Origin: an uncultured Prevotellaceae bacterium
GTDB taxonomy: Bacteria > Bacteroidota > Bacteroidia > Bacteroidales > Bacteroidaceae
Length of the DNA stretch: 64,000 nt
Assembly: GCA_902768785.1 (NCBI GenBank)
Contig: CACXMM010000003.1
Span: forward strand, 62,001-126,000
Reading direction: 5' to 3'
The notes beneath the pieces are model-generated. The model did no database searches. It was not told where the DNA came from and was given only the letters and a program-made list of their open reading frames with translations. Below are positions 34,189-43,445 of this stretch, piece after piece. The position numbers were made by a program, and so were the translations under genes. Every line of letters starts with the position of its first letter. Positions within the stretch are counted from its first letter, which is position 1.

Positions 34189-35622
34189 ATGGCAGAACAA
34201 AGTTTAAAACAAAAAACTAAGAAAGGTCTTTACTGGAAGTTTGCTGAGCAATTTGCAACTTATGGTATGCAGTTTGTTATTGGCATAGTATTGGCTCGTC
34301 TGTTGTCGCCAAGTGACTATGGCATCATAGCACTGCCAGTGGTTTTTTACAGTGTAGCATATATCTTGGCGGGATCGAGTTTTGCCACAGCTATAATCAG
34401 AAAGCCAGACCTGAAAGAAGAAGACATTTCCACGGCTTTTTATTACAGTACGGCAGTTGGTATTGTGTTCTATATATTGTTATTTATTGCCTCTCCTTGG
34501 ATAGCAGATTTTTATAATGCCCCTGTATTGAAGCCACTTATCAGAGTGTCTGCATTGGTATTCTTATATGAGCCTATTGGAACTCCACAGAGTATTATTC
34601 TTCAGCGCAGACTTGATTTTAAGACACCTGCGATAATCAGAGTTGTCTGTAATATTGTTTCGGGTATAATCGGTATCACTATGGCCTATTATGGTTATGG
34701 CGTATGGTCTTTGACAATATCAAGCATGTTGTCGGGCATTGTAGGCCTTTGTTTCATGCTATATGTGGTTCGTTGGTACCCGAAGACAGGTTGGTCAAAA
34801 GAGTCATTCCGTTATCTTTGGGGATTTGGAAACAAATTGATGGTATCCTCTTTGCTTAATACGGTGTATAACAACATTGCACCCATTGTTATTGGAAAAT
34901 ATTATTCTACTGCTGATCTCGGTGTGTATAATCGTGCGTATAATTATGCCAAGATACCGTCTGAGAATGCAACAGGTGTGCTACAGAGCGTTACTTTTCC
35001 TGTATTGTCAAAAATACAAGAAGATGAAGCAGCGCTTGCTCAAAACTATAGGCGCATACTAAAAGCATCTGCTTTTGTTATTTTTCCGGTGATGATGCTT
35101 CTTGCCGCTTTAGCCCATCCGCTTATTATCATCATGATAACTAAAAAATGGGAGTCATGTGTCGTCTTGTTGCAGATCATCTGTTTTTCTGTGATGTGGT
35201 ACCCTATACATGCCATTAACTTGAACCTTCTTCAAGTGAAAGGACGGAGCGATTGGTTTATGAAACTAGAAATCATCAAAAAGGTTTATGGTGTCATAAT
35301 TTTAGGTGTAACTCTTCCTTTTGGTTTAATTGTTTTTTGTTTAGGAAGTGTGTTGTCAAGTTTTATAAGTTTAGTTGTGAACACACACTACACAGGCAGA
35401 CTGATCCATCTAGGGTTTTTGATGCAATTGAAGGATCTTGCACCAACATTCTTTCTTTCTCTTATGACATTTGTCATTTCGTGGAGTCTTACGCAGATAA
35501 TATCCAACATATGGTTACAATTAGTTTTGGGAGGTATTGCTGGTTCTGTATTCTATTTCGGTGTCGCATGGTTATTGAAAATGAATCAATTGTCTGATAT
35601 TAAGTATCTATTTAGCAGATAA
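34189..35622 (+). CDS. Wzx-type oligosaccharide flippase (MOP superfamily)
   Basis: Wzx proteins flip undecaprenyl-linked repeat units across the inner membrane. The 477-aa protein starts MAEQSLKQKTKKGLYWKFAE and has about 12-14 hydrophobic segments with the early motif IGIVLARLLSPSDYGIIALP common to this family. It is the only complete gene among five MAEQSLK starts between 27.7 and 34.2 kb. It is followed after 8 bp by a GT2 gene and lies upstream of the EpsG-type polymerase gene at 43436, which fits a Wzx/Wzy pathway. Confidence 0.93.
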   Translation: MAEQSLKQKTKKGLYWKFAEQFATYGMQFVIGIVLARLLSPSDYGIIALPVVFYSVAYILAGSSFATAIIRKPDLKEEDISTAFYYSTAVGIVFYILLFIASPWIADFYNAPVLKPLIRVSALVFLYEPIGTPQSIILQRRLDFKTPAIIRVVCNIVSGIIGITMAYYGYGVWSLTISSMLSGIVGLCFMLYVVRWYPKTGWSKESFRYLWGFGNKLMVSSLLNTVYNNIAPIVIGKYYSTADLGVYNRAYNYAKIPSENATGVLQSVTFPVLSKIQEDEAALAQNYRRILKASAFVIFPVMMLLAALAHPLIIIMITKKWESCVVLLQIICFSVMWYPIHAINLNLLQVKGRSDWFMKLEIIKKVYGVIILGVTLPFGLIVFCLGSVLSSFISLVVNTHYTGRLIHLGFLMQLKDLAPTFFLSLMTFVISWSLTQIISNIWLQLVLGGIAGSVFYFGVAWLLKMNQLSDIKYLFSR

Positions 35623-35630
35623 TAGTAAGT

Positions 35631-36590
35631 ATGGAAAAATCGAGGAAACCAATATTGGTAAGTATTCTGTGCTTAGTATATAATCATGAGCCATATCTTC
35701 GTCAATGCTTGGATGGGTTTGTGATGCAGAAAACGTCTTTTGCTTTTGAGGCAATCGTTCATGATGATTGCTCTACAGATGGCTCTGCTGCTATTATTCG
35801 AGAATATGCAGGGAAGTATCCTGATATTATAAAGCCAATTTTTGAAATGGAAAACCAATATTCTAAAGGAGATGATTCTTTGGAACGCATCATGTATGAC
35901 GCTACACATGGTAAATATACTGCGCTATGTGAAGGAGATGATTATTGGACAGATCCAATGAAACTCCAAAAACAGGTTAGTTTCTTGGAGACTCATTCGG
36001 ACTATACGATGTGCTGTCATGGAGCAAAGAATATTAATTTTGAAAAGCTGGTTTGGTATACTCAAATGAATCATGATACGCCAATAGCAATAAATAAAGC
36101 AATTGAAATGGATGGAAGTTCTATTCCTACGCTGTCTATTGTTTATCGTTCTGAACTACAATTGGGTTTTTTAGATTTCAAAAAAGGAATATCTATTGGT
36201 GACTATCCGTTGCAGATATACTGTGCTTTGAAAGGGAGAGTTATGTTTATGAAGGACATTATGGGAGTACATACTTTGGGTGCAAAAGATTCTTGGCATT
36301 CAACTGTGGCTATGAACAAAGATAGATATGAAAGATTTCTAATGGAATTGTTTCAATGGTTAGACAAAGTTGATATTTCTACGGATAAAAAATATCACGA
36401 TAGTATAAACTTTGTAAAGATTTCCAAGAAACTATCCCAGTGTATTAAGACAGGTAATTTCTCGTGTCTTAGATTCCATGATGGTTTGCGCTATTTTATG
36501 TTTAAACATTCTTTTAAAGAAAGAATAGTTTTAGGTTTACGTATTTATTATTGTAATTGGCTTGTTGATTTATATATAAATAAGAGATAA
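35631..36590 (+). CDS. Glycosyltransferase family 2
   Basis: A 319-aa protein. Motifs: VSILCLVYNHEPYLRQCLDG, IVHDDCSTDGS and CEGDDYWTDPMKLQKQV (acceptor-side GDD). The CEGDDYW variant is typical of one large Bacteroidota GT2 group. It begins 8 bp after wzx and is likely in the same operon. Confidence 0.9.
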   Translation: MEKSRKPILVSILCLVYNHEPYLRQCLDGFVMQKTSFAFEAIVHDDCSTDGSAAIIREYAGKYPDIIKPIFEMENQYSKGDDSLERIMYDATHGKYTALCEGDDYWTDPMKLQKQVSFLETHSDYTMCCHGAKNINFEKLVWYTQMNHDTPIAINKAIEMDGSSIPTLSIVYRSELQLGFLDFKKGISIGDYPLQIYCALKGRVMFMKDIMGVHTLGAKDSWHSTVAMNKDRYERFLMELFQWLDKVDISTDKKYHDSINFVKISKKLSQCIKTGNFSCLRFHDGLRYFMFKHSFKERIVLGLRIYYCNWLVDLYINKR

Positions 36591-36624
36591 TTATTATATA
36601 GACGTTGGGCTTATTTGTTTAATA

Positions 36625-37356
36625 ATGAAAAATTTAGCAGTAATTTTTGCAGGTGGTGCCGGTAAACGAATGAATTCGAAGTCCCGTCCAAAGCAGTTCT
36701 TAGAACTCAATGGGAAACCTATCATTATCTACACTATTGAATTGTTTGATAATCATCCTCAGATTGATGGTATCGTTGTTGTTTGTCTGGAATCATGGAT
36801 ACCTTTTTTAGAAAAGATGATTAGAAAGTTTGAAATTAACAAGATTCTTTCAATAGTTCCTGGAGGAGCTACAAGTCAGGAATCTATTTACAAAGGTTTG
36901 TGTGCTGCAGAGGAATATGCAAATTGTTATCAAGATAATGATTGTATTGTTTTGATACATGATGGAGTTCGCCCTTTGATTACTGAAGAGACTATTTCTG
37001 ATAATATTACCAAAGTTCGGGAATGCGGTAGTTGTATTACGGTAGTACCTGCTATTGAGACCGTGGTCATCAAAGATAAGAATGGAGATCTTACTATTCC
37101 CCAAAGAGATGACTCCATGCTTGCCAGAGCTCCACAGAGTTTTTATTTGCGTGACATCATTTGTGCTCATCGTAAATCCCTTGCTGAAGGAAATGATAGT
37201 TTTATAGATTCGTGTTCTATGATGAGTCATTATGGATATAAATTAGGACTTGTGTATGGGCCTATGGAGAATATAAAGATTACGACTCCAACGGATTTCT
37301 TTGTTTTGAGAGCTATGGTGGAGGTTCATGAGAATCAGCAGATTTTTGGTTATTAG
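36625..37356 (+). CDS. IspD/TarI-family cytidylyltransferase
   Basis: The 243-aa protein has the nucleotidyltransferase loop IFAGGAGKRMNSKSRPKQFL, HDGVRPLI and ARAPQSF. The family includes IspD (isoprenoid pathway) and TarI/Bcs1 (CDP-ribitol). Its position next to an SDR gene and a CDP-polyol polymerase-like gene favours a polyol-phosphate role, i.e. making a CDP-activated alditol. A housekeeping IspD is less likely here. Confidence 0.85.
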   Translation: MKNLAVIFAGGAGKRMNSKSRPKQFLELNGKPIIIYTIELFDNHPQIDGIVVVCLESWIPFLEKMIRKFEINKILSIVPGGATSQESIYKGLCAAEEYANCYQDNDCIVLIHDGVRPLITEETISDNITKVRECGSCITVVPAIETVVIKDKNGDLTIPQRDDSMLARAPQSFYLRDIICAHRKSLAEGNDSFIDSCSMMSHYGYKLGLVYGPMENIKITTPTDFFVLRAMVEVHENQQIFGY

Positions 37357-37373
37357 CCTATTGTCTTTGGATT

Positions 37374-38387
37374 ATGATAAAAGCAGATATAGAAGAATTG
37401 CTTCCCATCTACAATAGATGTCCCGAACTGCGAAATGCTAAAATTTTGATTACCGGGGCTACGGGCATGATAGGCTCAAATCTAGCCTTGTTTTTCCAAT
37501 CATTAAATATTGGAATTCAACTTACTCTTCCTGTACGTAGTAAGAATAAGGCAATGGAAATGTTTAAAGGCAATTATGACGGGTTGACTTTTATTGAATG
37601 TGATTTGGTGACATATTTAAGGAATCTAGAATCACATTATGACTACATAATTCATTGCGCATGTCCAACCTGGGGACAATATATGTCGCAATTCCCAGTG
37701 GAAACATATACTCTTGTTTATCAGTCAACGTTGGGTATATTGGAATATGCTAAATCTGCTAAAGTCCGTGGAATTGTTTATGTTTCATCAATTGAGTATT
37801 ATGGGCAAGTGACTTCTGAGACAATGATTACAGAGGATTTCCAAGGTTACATTGATATGAAAAGTTCCCGAAGTAGTTATCCCATGGGAAAACGTGCAGC
37901 GGAGTTTTTATGTGTTGCATTTGCTAAAGAATTTAATGTTCCTGTACGAATTGCAAGACCTACACAAACATTTGCCTCTTCCGTATCATCGTCAGACAAT
38001 AGAGTTTTTAATCAGTTTGCCAGAAGTATAATAAATAATGAGGATATAGTTCTCCATACATTAGGTGAAAGTGCTAAGCCGTATTGTTTTATAACAGATT
38101 GTATTGATGCACTTCTTTGTATTTTGTTGAAGGGGAAAAATGGTGAAGCATATAATATAGCTAATGATGAAACATATACATCCATATTTGCCCTTGCTCA
38201 TTTTTTACGAGATCATTTTAACCCATCAATAAATGTGCGTATAGAGCAGCATCCAGATATGGGCTATGCTCCTGTCACAAAGCTAATAATATCGTCTAGG
38301 AAATTACAACAATTAGGATGGAGCCCAAAATACGGACTTTATGAGATGTTTGAAAAACTTATTAATTACATGCGTGCAGATAATTAA
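37374..38387 (+). CDS. NAD-dependent epimerase/dehydratase (extended SDR)
   Basis: The 337-aa protein has the NAD loop ITGATGMIGSNLAL, an SS..Y..K-type centre (YVSSIEYYG, then SSYPMGKRAAEF) and PTQTFASS. In polysaccharide loci, SDRs paired with TarI-like enzymes reduce or epimerise the sugar that becomes the CDP-linked polyol. It lies between the cytidylyltransferase and the polymerase-like gene with short gaps. Confidence 0.87.
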   Translation: MIKADIEELLPIYNRCPELRNAKILITGATGMIGSNLALFFQSLNIGIQLTLPVRSKNKAMEMFKGNYDGLTFIECDLVTYLRNLESHYDYIIHCACPTWGQYMSQFPVETYTLVYQSTLGILEYAKSAKVRGIVYVSSIEYYGQVTSETMITEDFQGYIDMKSSRSSYPMGKRAAEFLCVAFAKEFNVPVRIARPTQTFASSVSSSDNRVFNQFARSIINNEDIVLHTLGESAKPYCFITDCIDALLCILLKGKNGEAYNIANDETYTSIFALAHFLRDHFNPSINVRIEQHPDMGYAPVTKLIISSRKLQQLGWSPKYGLYEMFEKLINYMRADN

Positions 38388-38397
38388 GGAAATAGAT

Positions 38398-39630
38398 ATG
38401 ATTCATAAGTTGTTGAATAATCTTGCATATTATCCTATAGCAATCGACAATCGCTTATTAAGGAAGAAGATCAGGCGTAACATTCCCAAACTTGTGGAAG
38501 TGGTTAGGAAAAAGGATAGGATTAAGGTACTTTTTGTTCTTAGCAATTTGTCAAAATGGAAGACAGAGGCTCTTTATCGTGCCATGCTTGTTCATCCAAG
38601 ATTCGATCCTATAATAGGAATAGCATTGGGGGTTGTGGATTATCCGACCTACGAGGCGAATAATCTAAGTTCGCTGATTGCATATATTGAAGAGAAAGGA
38701 TATTCATATACTGAATTACGTCTAACGGCTGATATTCAGGAACGTATTCAGCCAGATATTATCTTCTACCAACAAGCAGATGGCGGAATCTATGATTGCT
38801 TGAATTTCAACCACATCCGTGAAGTGCTGTTTTGTTATATAGCATATGGAGTCGCAAATGGGACTGCTGCGTATGCTTACAATGATGTTTATCATAACAT
38901 TTGTTGGTACTGGTTTGTGGAAAACGAATTGGTAATAGATTATGCAAAGACAGTAATGTCCAATCAAGCACGCAATTTGGTACCAACAGGAACGCCGATG
39001 GCTGACGAACTACTTGCTGACAGACAATTCGTGACAAACCCTTGGAAACAGCAAGGAAAGTTGAAGAAAAGAGTCATCTGGGCTCCTCACCATACGATAG
39101 GTTCAGGTAAGGAGGAAATTCATTATGGCACATTTCTACAAGTGGCAGACGGAATACTTGAACTTGCCAAGAAATACCATAAAGATACACAGTGGGCTTT
39201 TAAGCCACATCCCTCATTGAAACAAAAACTATATTATATATGGGGGGAGAATCGCACAAATGAATATTATAGAACATGGTCAGATATGGATAATACGCAA
39301 TTTGAAGATGGAAAGTATGCTGCATTGTTTATGTATTCAGATGCAATGATTCATGATTGCGGCGCATTTACGACTGAATATCTTTTTATGCGCAAACCGT
39401 GTATGTATCTTGTAAATGGCAAGGAGCATCCTTTGAATTCATTCGGCAAAGGGTGTTATGAACAGTATTACAAGGGCACTAATGTGGCTGACATAGAACA
39501 GTTTGTTGAGAATGTTATTCATGGCATAGACCCAATGAAAGGACAACGAGAAAAATTTTTCCATGACTATTTACTTCCACCAAATGGGAAAACAGCCTGT
39601 GAAAATATTATAGATAGTATTTTAGGTTAG
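38398..39630 (+). CDS. CDP-glycerol/ribitol polyol-phosphotransferase-like protein
   Basis: Start 38398 (MIHKLLNNLAYYP) is chosen over 38341, which overlaps the SDR gene. The 410-aa protein has a Rossmann-like N-terminal half and the family motifs IWAPHHTIGSG, WAFKPHPSLKQKL, and SDAMIHDCGAFTTEYLFMRKP. The family (TagB/TagF/TarL) transfers polyol phosphate from CDP-polyols to a glycan. With the two upstream genes it forms a teichoic-acid-like module in a Gram-negative locus. Confidence 0.83.
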   Translation: MIHKLLNNLAYYPIAIDNRLLRKKIRRNIPKLVEVVRKKDRIKVLFVLSNLSKWKTEALYRAMLVHPRFDPIIGIALGVVDYPTYEANNLSSLIAYIEEKGYSYTELRLTADIQERIQPDIIFYQQADGGIYDCLNFNHIREVLFCYIAYGVANGTAAYAYNDVYHNICWYWFVENELVIDYAKTVMSNQARNLVPTGTPMADELLADRQFVTNPWKQQGKLKKRVIWAPHHTIGSGKEEIHYGTFLQVADGILELAKKYHKDTQWAFKPHPSLKQKLYYIWGENRTNEYYRTWSDMDNTQFEDGKYAALFMYSDAMIHDCGAFTTEYLFMRKPCMYLVNGKEHPLNSFGKGCYEQYYKGTNVADIEQFVENVIHGIDPMKGQREKFFHDYLLPPNGKTACENIIDSILG

Positions 39631-39664
39631 TTTTTTTAAAGTATTCTCTGACTAGTTTTATACT

Positions 39665-40690
39665 ATGATAATGAATCGTTTATCTTGGGTTGATTGGGCA
39701 AAGGCCATACTTATTTCGTTGGTCTGTGTCGGCCATTTTAACTCACCAGAAAATCAGAAATTGCTGATTTGGGGATGTCACATGCCTGCTTTTTTCATAA
39801 TTAGCGGATTCTTATATCGTAGGCATGGAGCTTGGAGAACCCTTTGCTCATTTGCTATACCTATGATGTTTTACACAGCAATAGTCTTTGGGGTACATGT
39901 CATTCAGGATTATGTTCTGAATGGATATTGGAATTGTTTACTGGATTTGGGACATTTTTGGCACCGGGTATTAGAGCAGTTTTTTTTTCGAAATGCAGGT
40001 AATCCATATGGAATAATCCCTGTTATTGGTGTGTGGTTTGTTGTCGCTTTGCTTATTGTGCGTTTTTTTTGTGGCGACATCAAATTGTTTTCATTTACCT
40101 TGAAATATAGATATGTCACTTTAGCTGTGTTACTATTATGGTTAACGATAGAACCCTTAATTTGGGAGTATATCCCTATCAAAGATGTTAAGCTGTATTA
40201 TGGAATCTATGCGTTTCCCTTTTTTATTACAGGGTATATTGTAAAGGATCTTAAACTTGATGTCTCAAAGATTCATCCATTGATTATCTTAATAAGCCTT
40301 ATCCTATATGTTCTAATATCATTGAACTTTCCACGATTCGACATGATGAATTACCAATGTGGGCCAACATATATGGTTTTTTTTGCAAATGCTATTTTGG
40401 GTTCTTTAGTTCTTTTCTGGTTTTGTACAAAATTGCCTCAGAGTAGATTGGCAGAAGTGTTCAGTATTGGGACTTTATTGGTTTTAACATTGCACATGCC
40501 ACTTGATTTCTTTATATTACCGATTTTTCATCGTATTGGTCTAACTCCACCTAGTTCATTATTTGTTTCATACTTAATACCGTGGTTGGAAATGGTTGTT
40601 GTTTTGCTGGTAACCTATTACCCCATAACGTGGCTGAATATGCATTTCCCTATTCTATTAGGGAAAATGCCAAAGAAAATAGTAAAGTGA
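39665..40690 (+). CDS. Membrane acyltransferase 3 family protein
   Basis: The 341-aa protein opens RLSWVDWAKAILISLVCVGH, the acyltransferase-3 start with its conserved His, then CHMPAFFIISGFLY, and has about ten membrane segments. Such enzymes O-acetylate or O-acylate polysaccharides. It overlaps the next start by one base (TGATG at 40688-40692). Confidence 0.9.
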   Translation: MIMNRLSWVDWAKAILISLVCVGHFNSPENQKLLIWGCHMPAFFIISGFLYRRHGAWRTLCSFAIPMMFYTAIVFGVHVIQDYVLNGYWNCLLDLGHFWHRVLEQFFFRNAGNPYGIIPVIGVWFVVALLIVRFFCGDIKLFSFTLKYRYVTLAVLLLWLTIEPLIWEYIPIKDVKLYYGIYAFPFFITGYIVKDLKLDVSKIHPLIILISLILYVLISLNFPRFDMMNYQCGPTYMVFFANAILGSLVLFWFCTKLPQSRLAEVFSIGTLLVLTLHMPLDFFILPIFHRIGLTPPSSLFVSYLIPWLEMVVVLLVTYYPITWLNMHFPILLGKMPKKIVK

Positions 40691-41550
40691 TGGCATATAA
40701 CATTAAAAAGTATTTTCATTGTTTATTTGGAAATAATTATACATGGTTGGCGATGCACTACCGACAATGTCAGACGTATTTTTATTCTGTTTCGCATCCA
40801 TATCATTATGATCCGAAAAGATATAAGGGCACATTCCTAGATATGCCATGTGAATTTGAATATTCGGATGAGTTAGAACCGCATGTAAATAGAGTTATTT
40901 ATATATTCTGGACAGGTAATAATGAGATTACGCCAAATCGAATGAAAGGCATTAAATCAATGGAGGAGGTATGTGGTGTTGAGGTGAAACTCATTACGCC
41001 AAAGAATCTGTTCAATTATATTAAAGAAAATGATCCACTTCCAGAGGCTTATCAATATCTATCTCTTAATCATCGATCAGATTATTTACGCTCATACTTT
41101 ATGTATCATTATGGTGGTGGCTATGCTGATATCAAGACGTTCTACCACAGTTGGGTTTCTGCTTTTGATAAATTGGATAAATCTAATGCATACGTGATTG
41201 GTTATCCTGAAGTCGGTTTTTGGGGAGCAGCCAACCATGGTATACAAAATGAGGAGTTAAAGAAAGACCTATACATTCATTGGCGTTATCTTATAGGGAA
41301 TGGTGCTTTCATTTGTCGACCTCATACATTGCTAGCAGCTGAATGGCATACAGTGGTAAAAAATAGACTTATTGCTTATACAGATGCTCTTAGGATACAT
41401 CCCGCCCAAGACATTTTCGGAAAGAATGAAGACTACCCATTGCCATGGGCTGGAATGCAAGGAGAAATCTTTCATCCCTTTTGTTTAAAATTCAAAGACA
41501 AATTGCTAAAGGATAAAGCATTGAAGCCATCGCTTGAGAATTATAGATGA
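40690..41550 (+). CDS. Capsular polysaccharide glycosyltransferase, DXD (GT32-like) type
   Basis: The start at 40690 (MAYNIKKYFHCLF) overlaps the acyltransferase stop, so I prefer it to the longer frame. The 286-aa protein has VIYIFWTGNNEITPNRMKGI and the hallmark HRSDYLRSYFMYHYGGGYAD of sugar-binding DXD glycosyltransferases. No membrane segment is seen. Confidence 0.83.
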   Translation: MAYNIKKYFHCLFGNNYTWLAMHYRQCQTYFYSVSHPYHYDPKRYKGTFLDMPCEFEYSDELEPHVNRVIYIFWTGNNEITPNRMKGIKSMEEVCGVEVKLITPKNLFNYIKENDPLPEAYQYLSLNHRSDYLRSYFMYHYGGGYADIKTFYHSWVSAFDKLDKSNAYVIGYPEVGFWGAANHGIQNEELKKDLYIHWRYLIGNGAFICRPHTLLAAEWHTVVKNRLIAYTDALRIHPAQDIFGKNEDYPLPWAGMQGEIFHPFCLKFKDKLLKDKALKPSLENYR

Positions 41551-41562
41551 TATGTTAAGCAA

Positions 41563-42462
41563 ATGTGTTATATTTCGATTATAGTTCCTGTGTATAATGC
41601 AGAATCTACACTTAATAATTGTGTGGATAGTATTTTGGAGCAAGAGTTTCATGATTTTGAACTGTTGTTGGTCGATGATGGGTCAAAGGATAACTCACCT
41701 GCTATATGTGATGAATATGCAGAGAAAGATTTTCGAGTAAGAGTCTTCCATAAAGTGAATGGAGGAGTTAGTTCTGCACGAAACATAGGTTTAGATGAAG
41801 CTAAAGGGGAATGGATATCATTTGTTGATTCTGATGATTTTATTTCAGATGGTTTTTTGAATGGAATAGTTCATAGTTCAGAAGATATAATATTTAAGGG
41901 ATATTGTATGGAAAAAGATGGACTATTGAGAGAATGCTTGTTATATAAAGATTTGTGTGGATATACTAGTCTCTCTCTCTTATTAAATCACTATATAACA
42001 AATACCCTTATACGTGGACCAGTTTTTAAGTTTTATAAGAAAGAATTGATAGGTAATCTGCGTTTCCTTACAGATATGAGAATCGGGGAGGATGCTTGGT
42101 TTATGTTCCATTATTTATCTATATGTAAATCATTCTGTATCTCAGATCAAGGTAATTATATCGTAAATGTTGATGATAGACCTGATGAAGTAAAATATGC
42201 TATCTCTGTTGACTATGCAGTTCAATCTTTGACTTACCTGAAGGATGCTTTTGATATCCTTTCTGTAGCTCATCATGTTGATCGTGGACTTTTTTTTCAT
42301 TATATTGGTTATTTTAAACGAATTTCCAAGTCAGATTGGATGACAGACAAGAGAAAATGGTATTCAAATCAACAGGTAAACTCTCTCTATAATTACGTAT
42401 GGTCGTATCTGTCTGCCAAACAGAAACTACGGTTAACTATCGCAAGACTATTAAAATGGTAA
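41563..42462 (+). CDS. Glycosyltransferase family 2
   Basis: A 299-aa protein starting ISIIVPVYNAESTLNNCVDS, with LLVDDGSKDNS, NGGVSSARNIGLDEAKG and FVDSDDFI. Standard GT2. The following GT2 gene starts inside its last codons. Confidence 0.9.
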   Translation: MCYISIIVPVYNAESTLNNCVDSILEQEFHDFELLLVDDGSKDNSPAICDEYAEKDFRVRVFHKVNGGVSSARNIGLDEAKGEWISFVDSDDFISDGFLNGIVHSSEDIIFKGYCMEKDGLLRECLLYKDLCGYTSLSLLLNHYITNTLIRGPVFKFYKKELIGNLRFLTDMRIGEDAWFMFHYLSICKSFCISDQGNYIVNVDDRPDEVKYAISVDYAVQSLTYLKDAFDILSVAHHVDRGLFFHYIGYFKRISKSDWMTDKRKWYSNQQVNSLYNYVWSYLSAKQKLRLTIARLLKW

Positions 42463-43445
42463 CAATTATGATTCCCATATCTGTTATAGTACCAATATAT
42501 AATATGGAGAAGCTGATGCGAAGATGCTTGGATTCTATTTTGGCACAGTCGTTTCAAGATTATGAATGTATTTTGATTGATGATGGTAGTACTGATGGCT
42601 CACCAGCTATTTGTGAAGAGTTCGCTACCAAAGATAACCGATTCAAAGTTTTTCATAAGCCAAATGGCGGGTTGAGTGATGCCAGAAACTATGGTTTGGC
42701 TAATGCGCAAGGAGAATATACCATATTCTTTGATCCGGATGATTGGGTAGATCCCAATTGTCTAAAAGACATGTATGCAAAGGCTAAAGAGACAAATGCA
42801 GATATGGTAATGTGTGATTTATTCTATAATGATAAATATGTGCAAACCTATTATAAGCAGGAACCAACATCTTTAAATCATCATGATGTATTGAAGGATT
42901 TGATAACAGGTAAGATATATGGTTTTACAGTGACAAAACTAATTCGGCGTGTCTTATATCAACAATACCAATTAGAGTATCCTAAGGGGATGTATGGATG
43001 TGAAGATCAATATACCATCTGTGCTTTATTAAAAAACGAGCTCAATACGGCTTATATACCTAAAGCGTATTATCATTATATGCATTATGGTAGTGAGACT
43101 CAGTCACGAAGATATGACGAAAACACGTATCAACATGATTTGAAAATTCGGGATATGTTTGTAGAGCTTTTAGAAAATACGCCTTATAGGGATTTGGTGT
43201 ATAGTAAAAAAACAGCATCCATTTTATACCGAGCGTTTTGTTATGGTAACAAAATATACTCTTCGAAGCAGTTCAAGTACCAGTTTGGGCAATTCCGGCC
43301 ATTTACGAAAGATCTCTCTCCGTCATATTTCATATTCTTTTTGAATTGTTCATTGCTAGGAAACTATCATTTTTTCCATTGGGTATGGACATTACTATTT
43401 AATATTAAACAAATGCATAAACGCCTTTCTTCTCTATGCAAATAA
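42456..43445 (+). CDS. Glycosyltransferase family 2
   Basis: ATG 42456 overlaps the previous stop; ATG 42468 (MIPISVIVPIYNMEKLMRRC) is equally possible. Motifs are LIDDGSTDGSPAICEEF, NGGLSDARNYGLANAQG and FFDPDDWVD. About 330 aa. Similar in layout to the gene before it, so the two may be old duplicates with different linkages. Confidence 0.9.
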   Translation: MVTIMIPISVIVPIYNMEKLMRRCLDSILAQSFQDYECILIDDGSTDGSPAICEEFATKDNRFKVFHKPNGGLSDARNYGLANAQGEYTIFFDPDDWVDPNCLKDMYAKAKETNADMVMCDLFYNDKYVQTYYKQEPTSLNHHDVLKDLITGKIYGFTVTKLIRRVLYQQYQLEYPKGMYGCEDQYTICALLKNELNTAYIPKAYYHYMHYGSETQSRRYDENTYQHDLKIRDMFVELLENTPYRDLVYSKKTASILYRAFCYGNKIYSSKQFKYQFGQFRPFTKDLSPSYFIFFLNCSLLGNYHFFHWVWTLLFNIKQMHKRLSSLCK

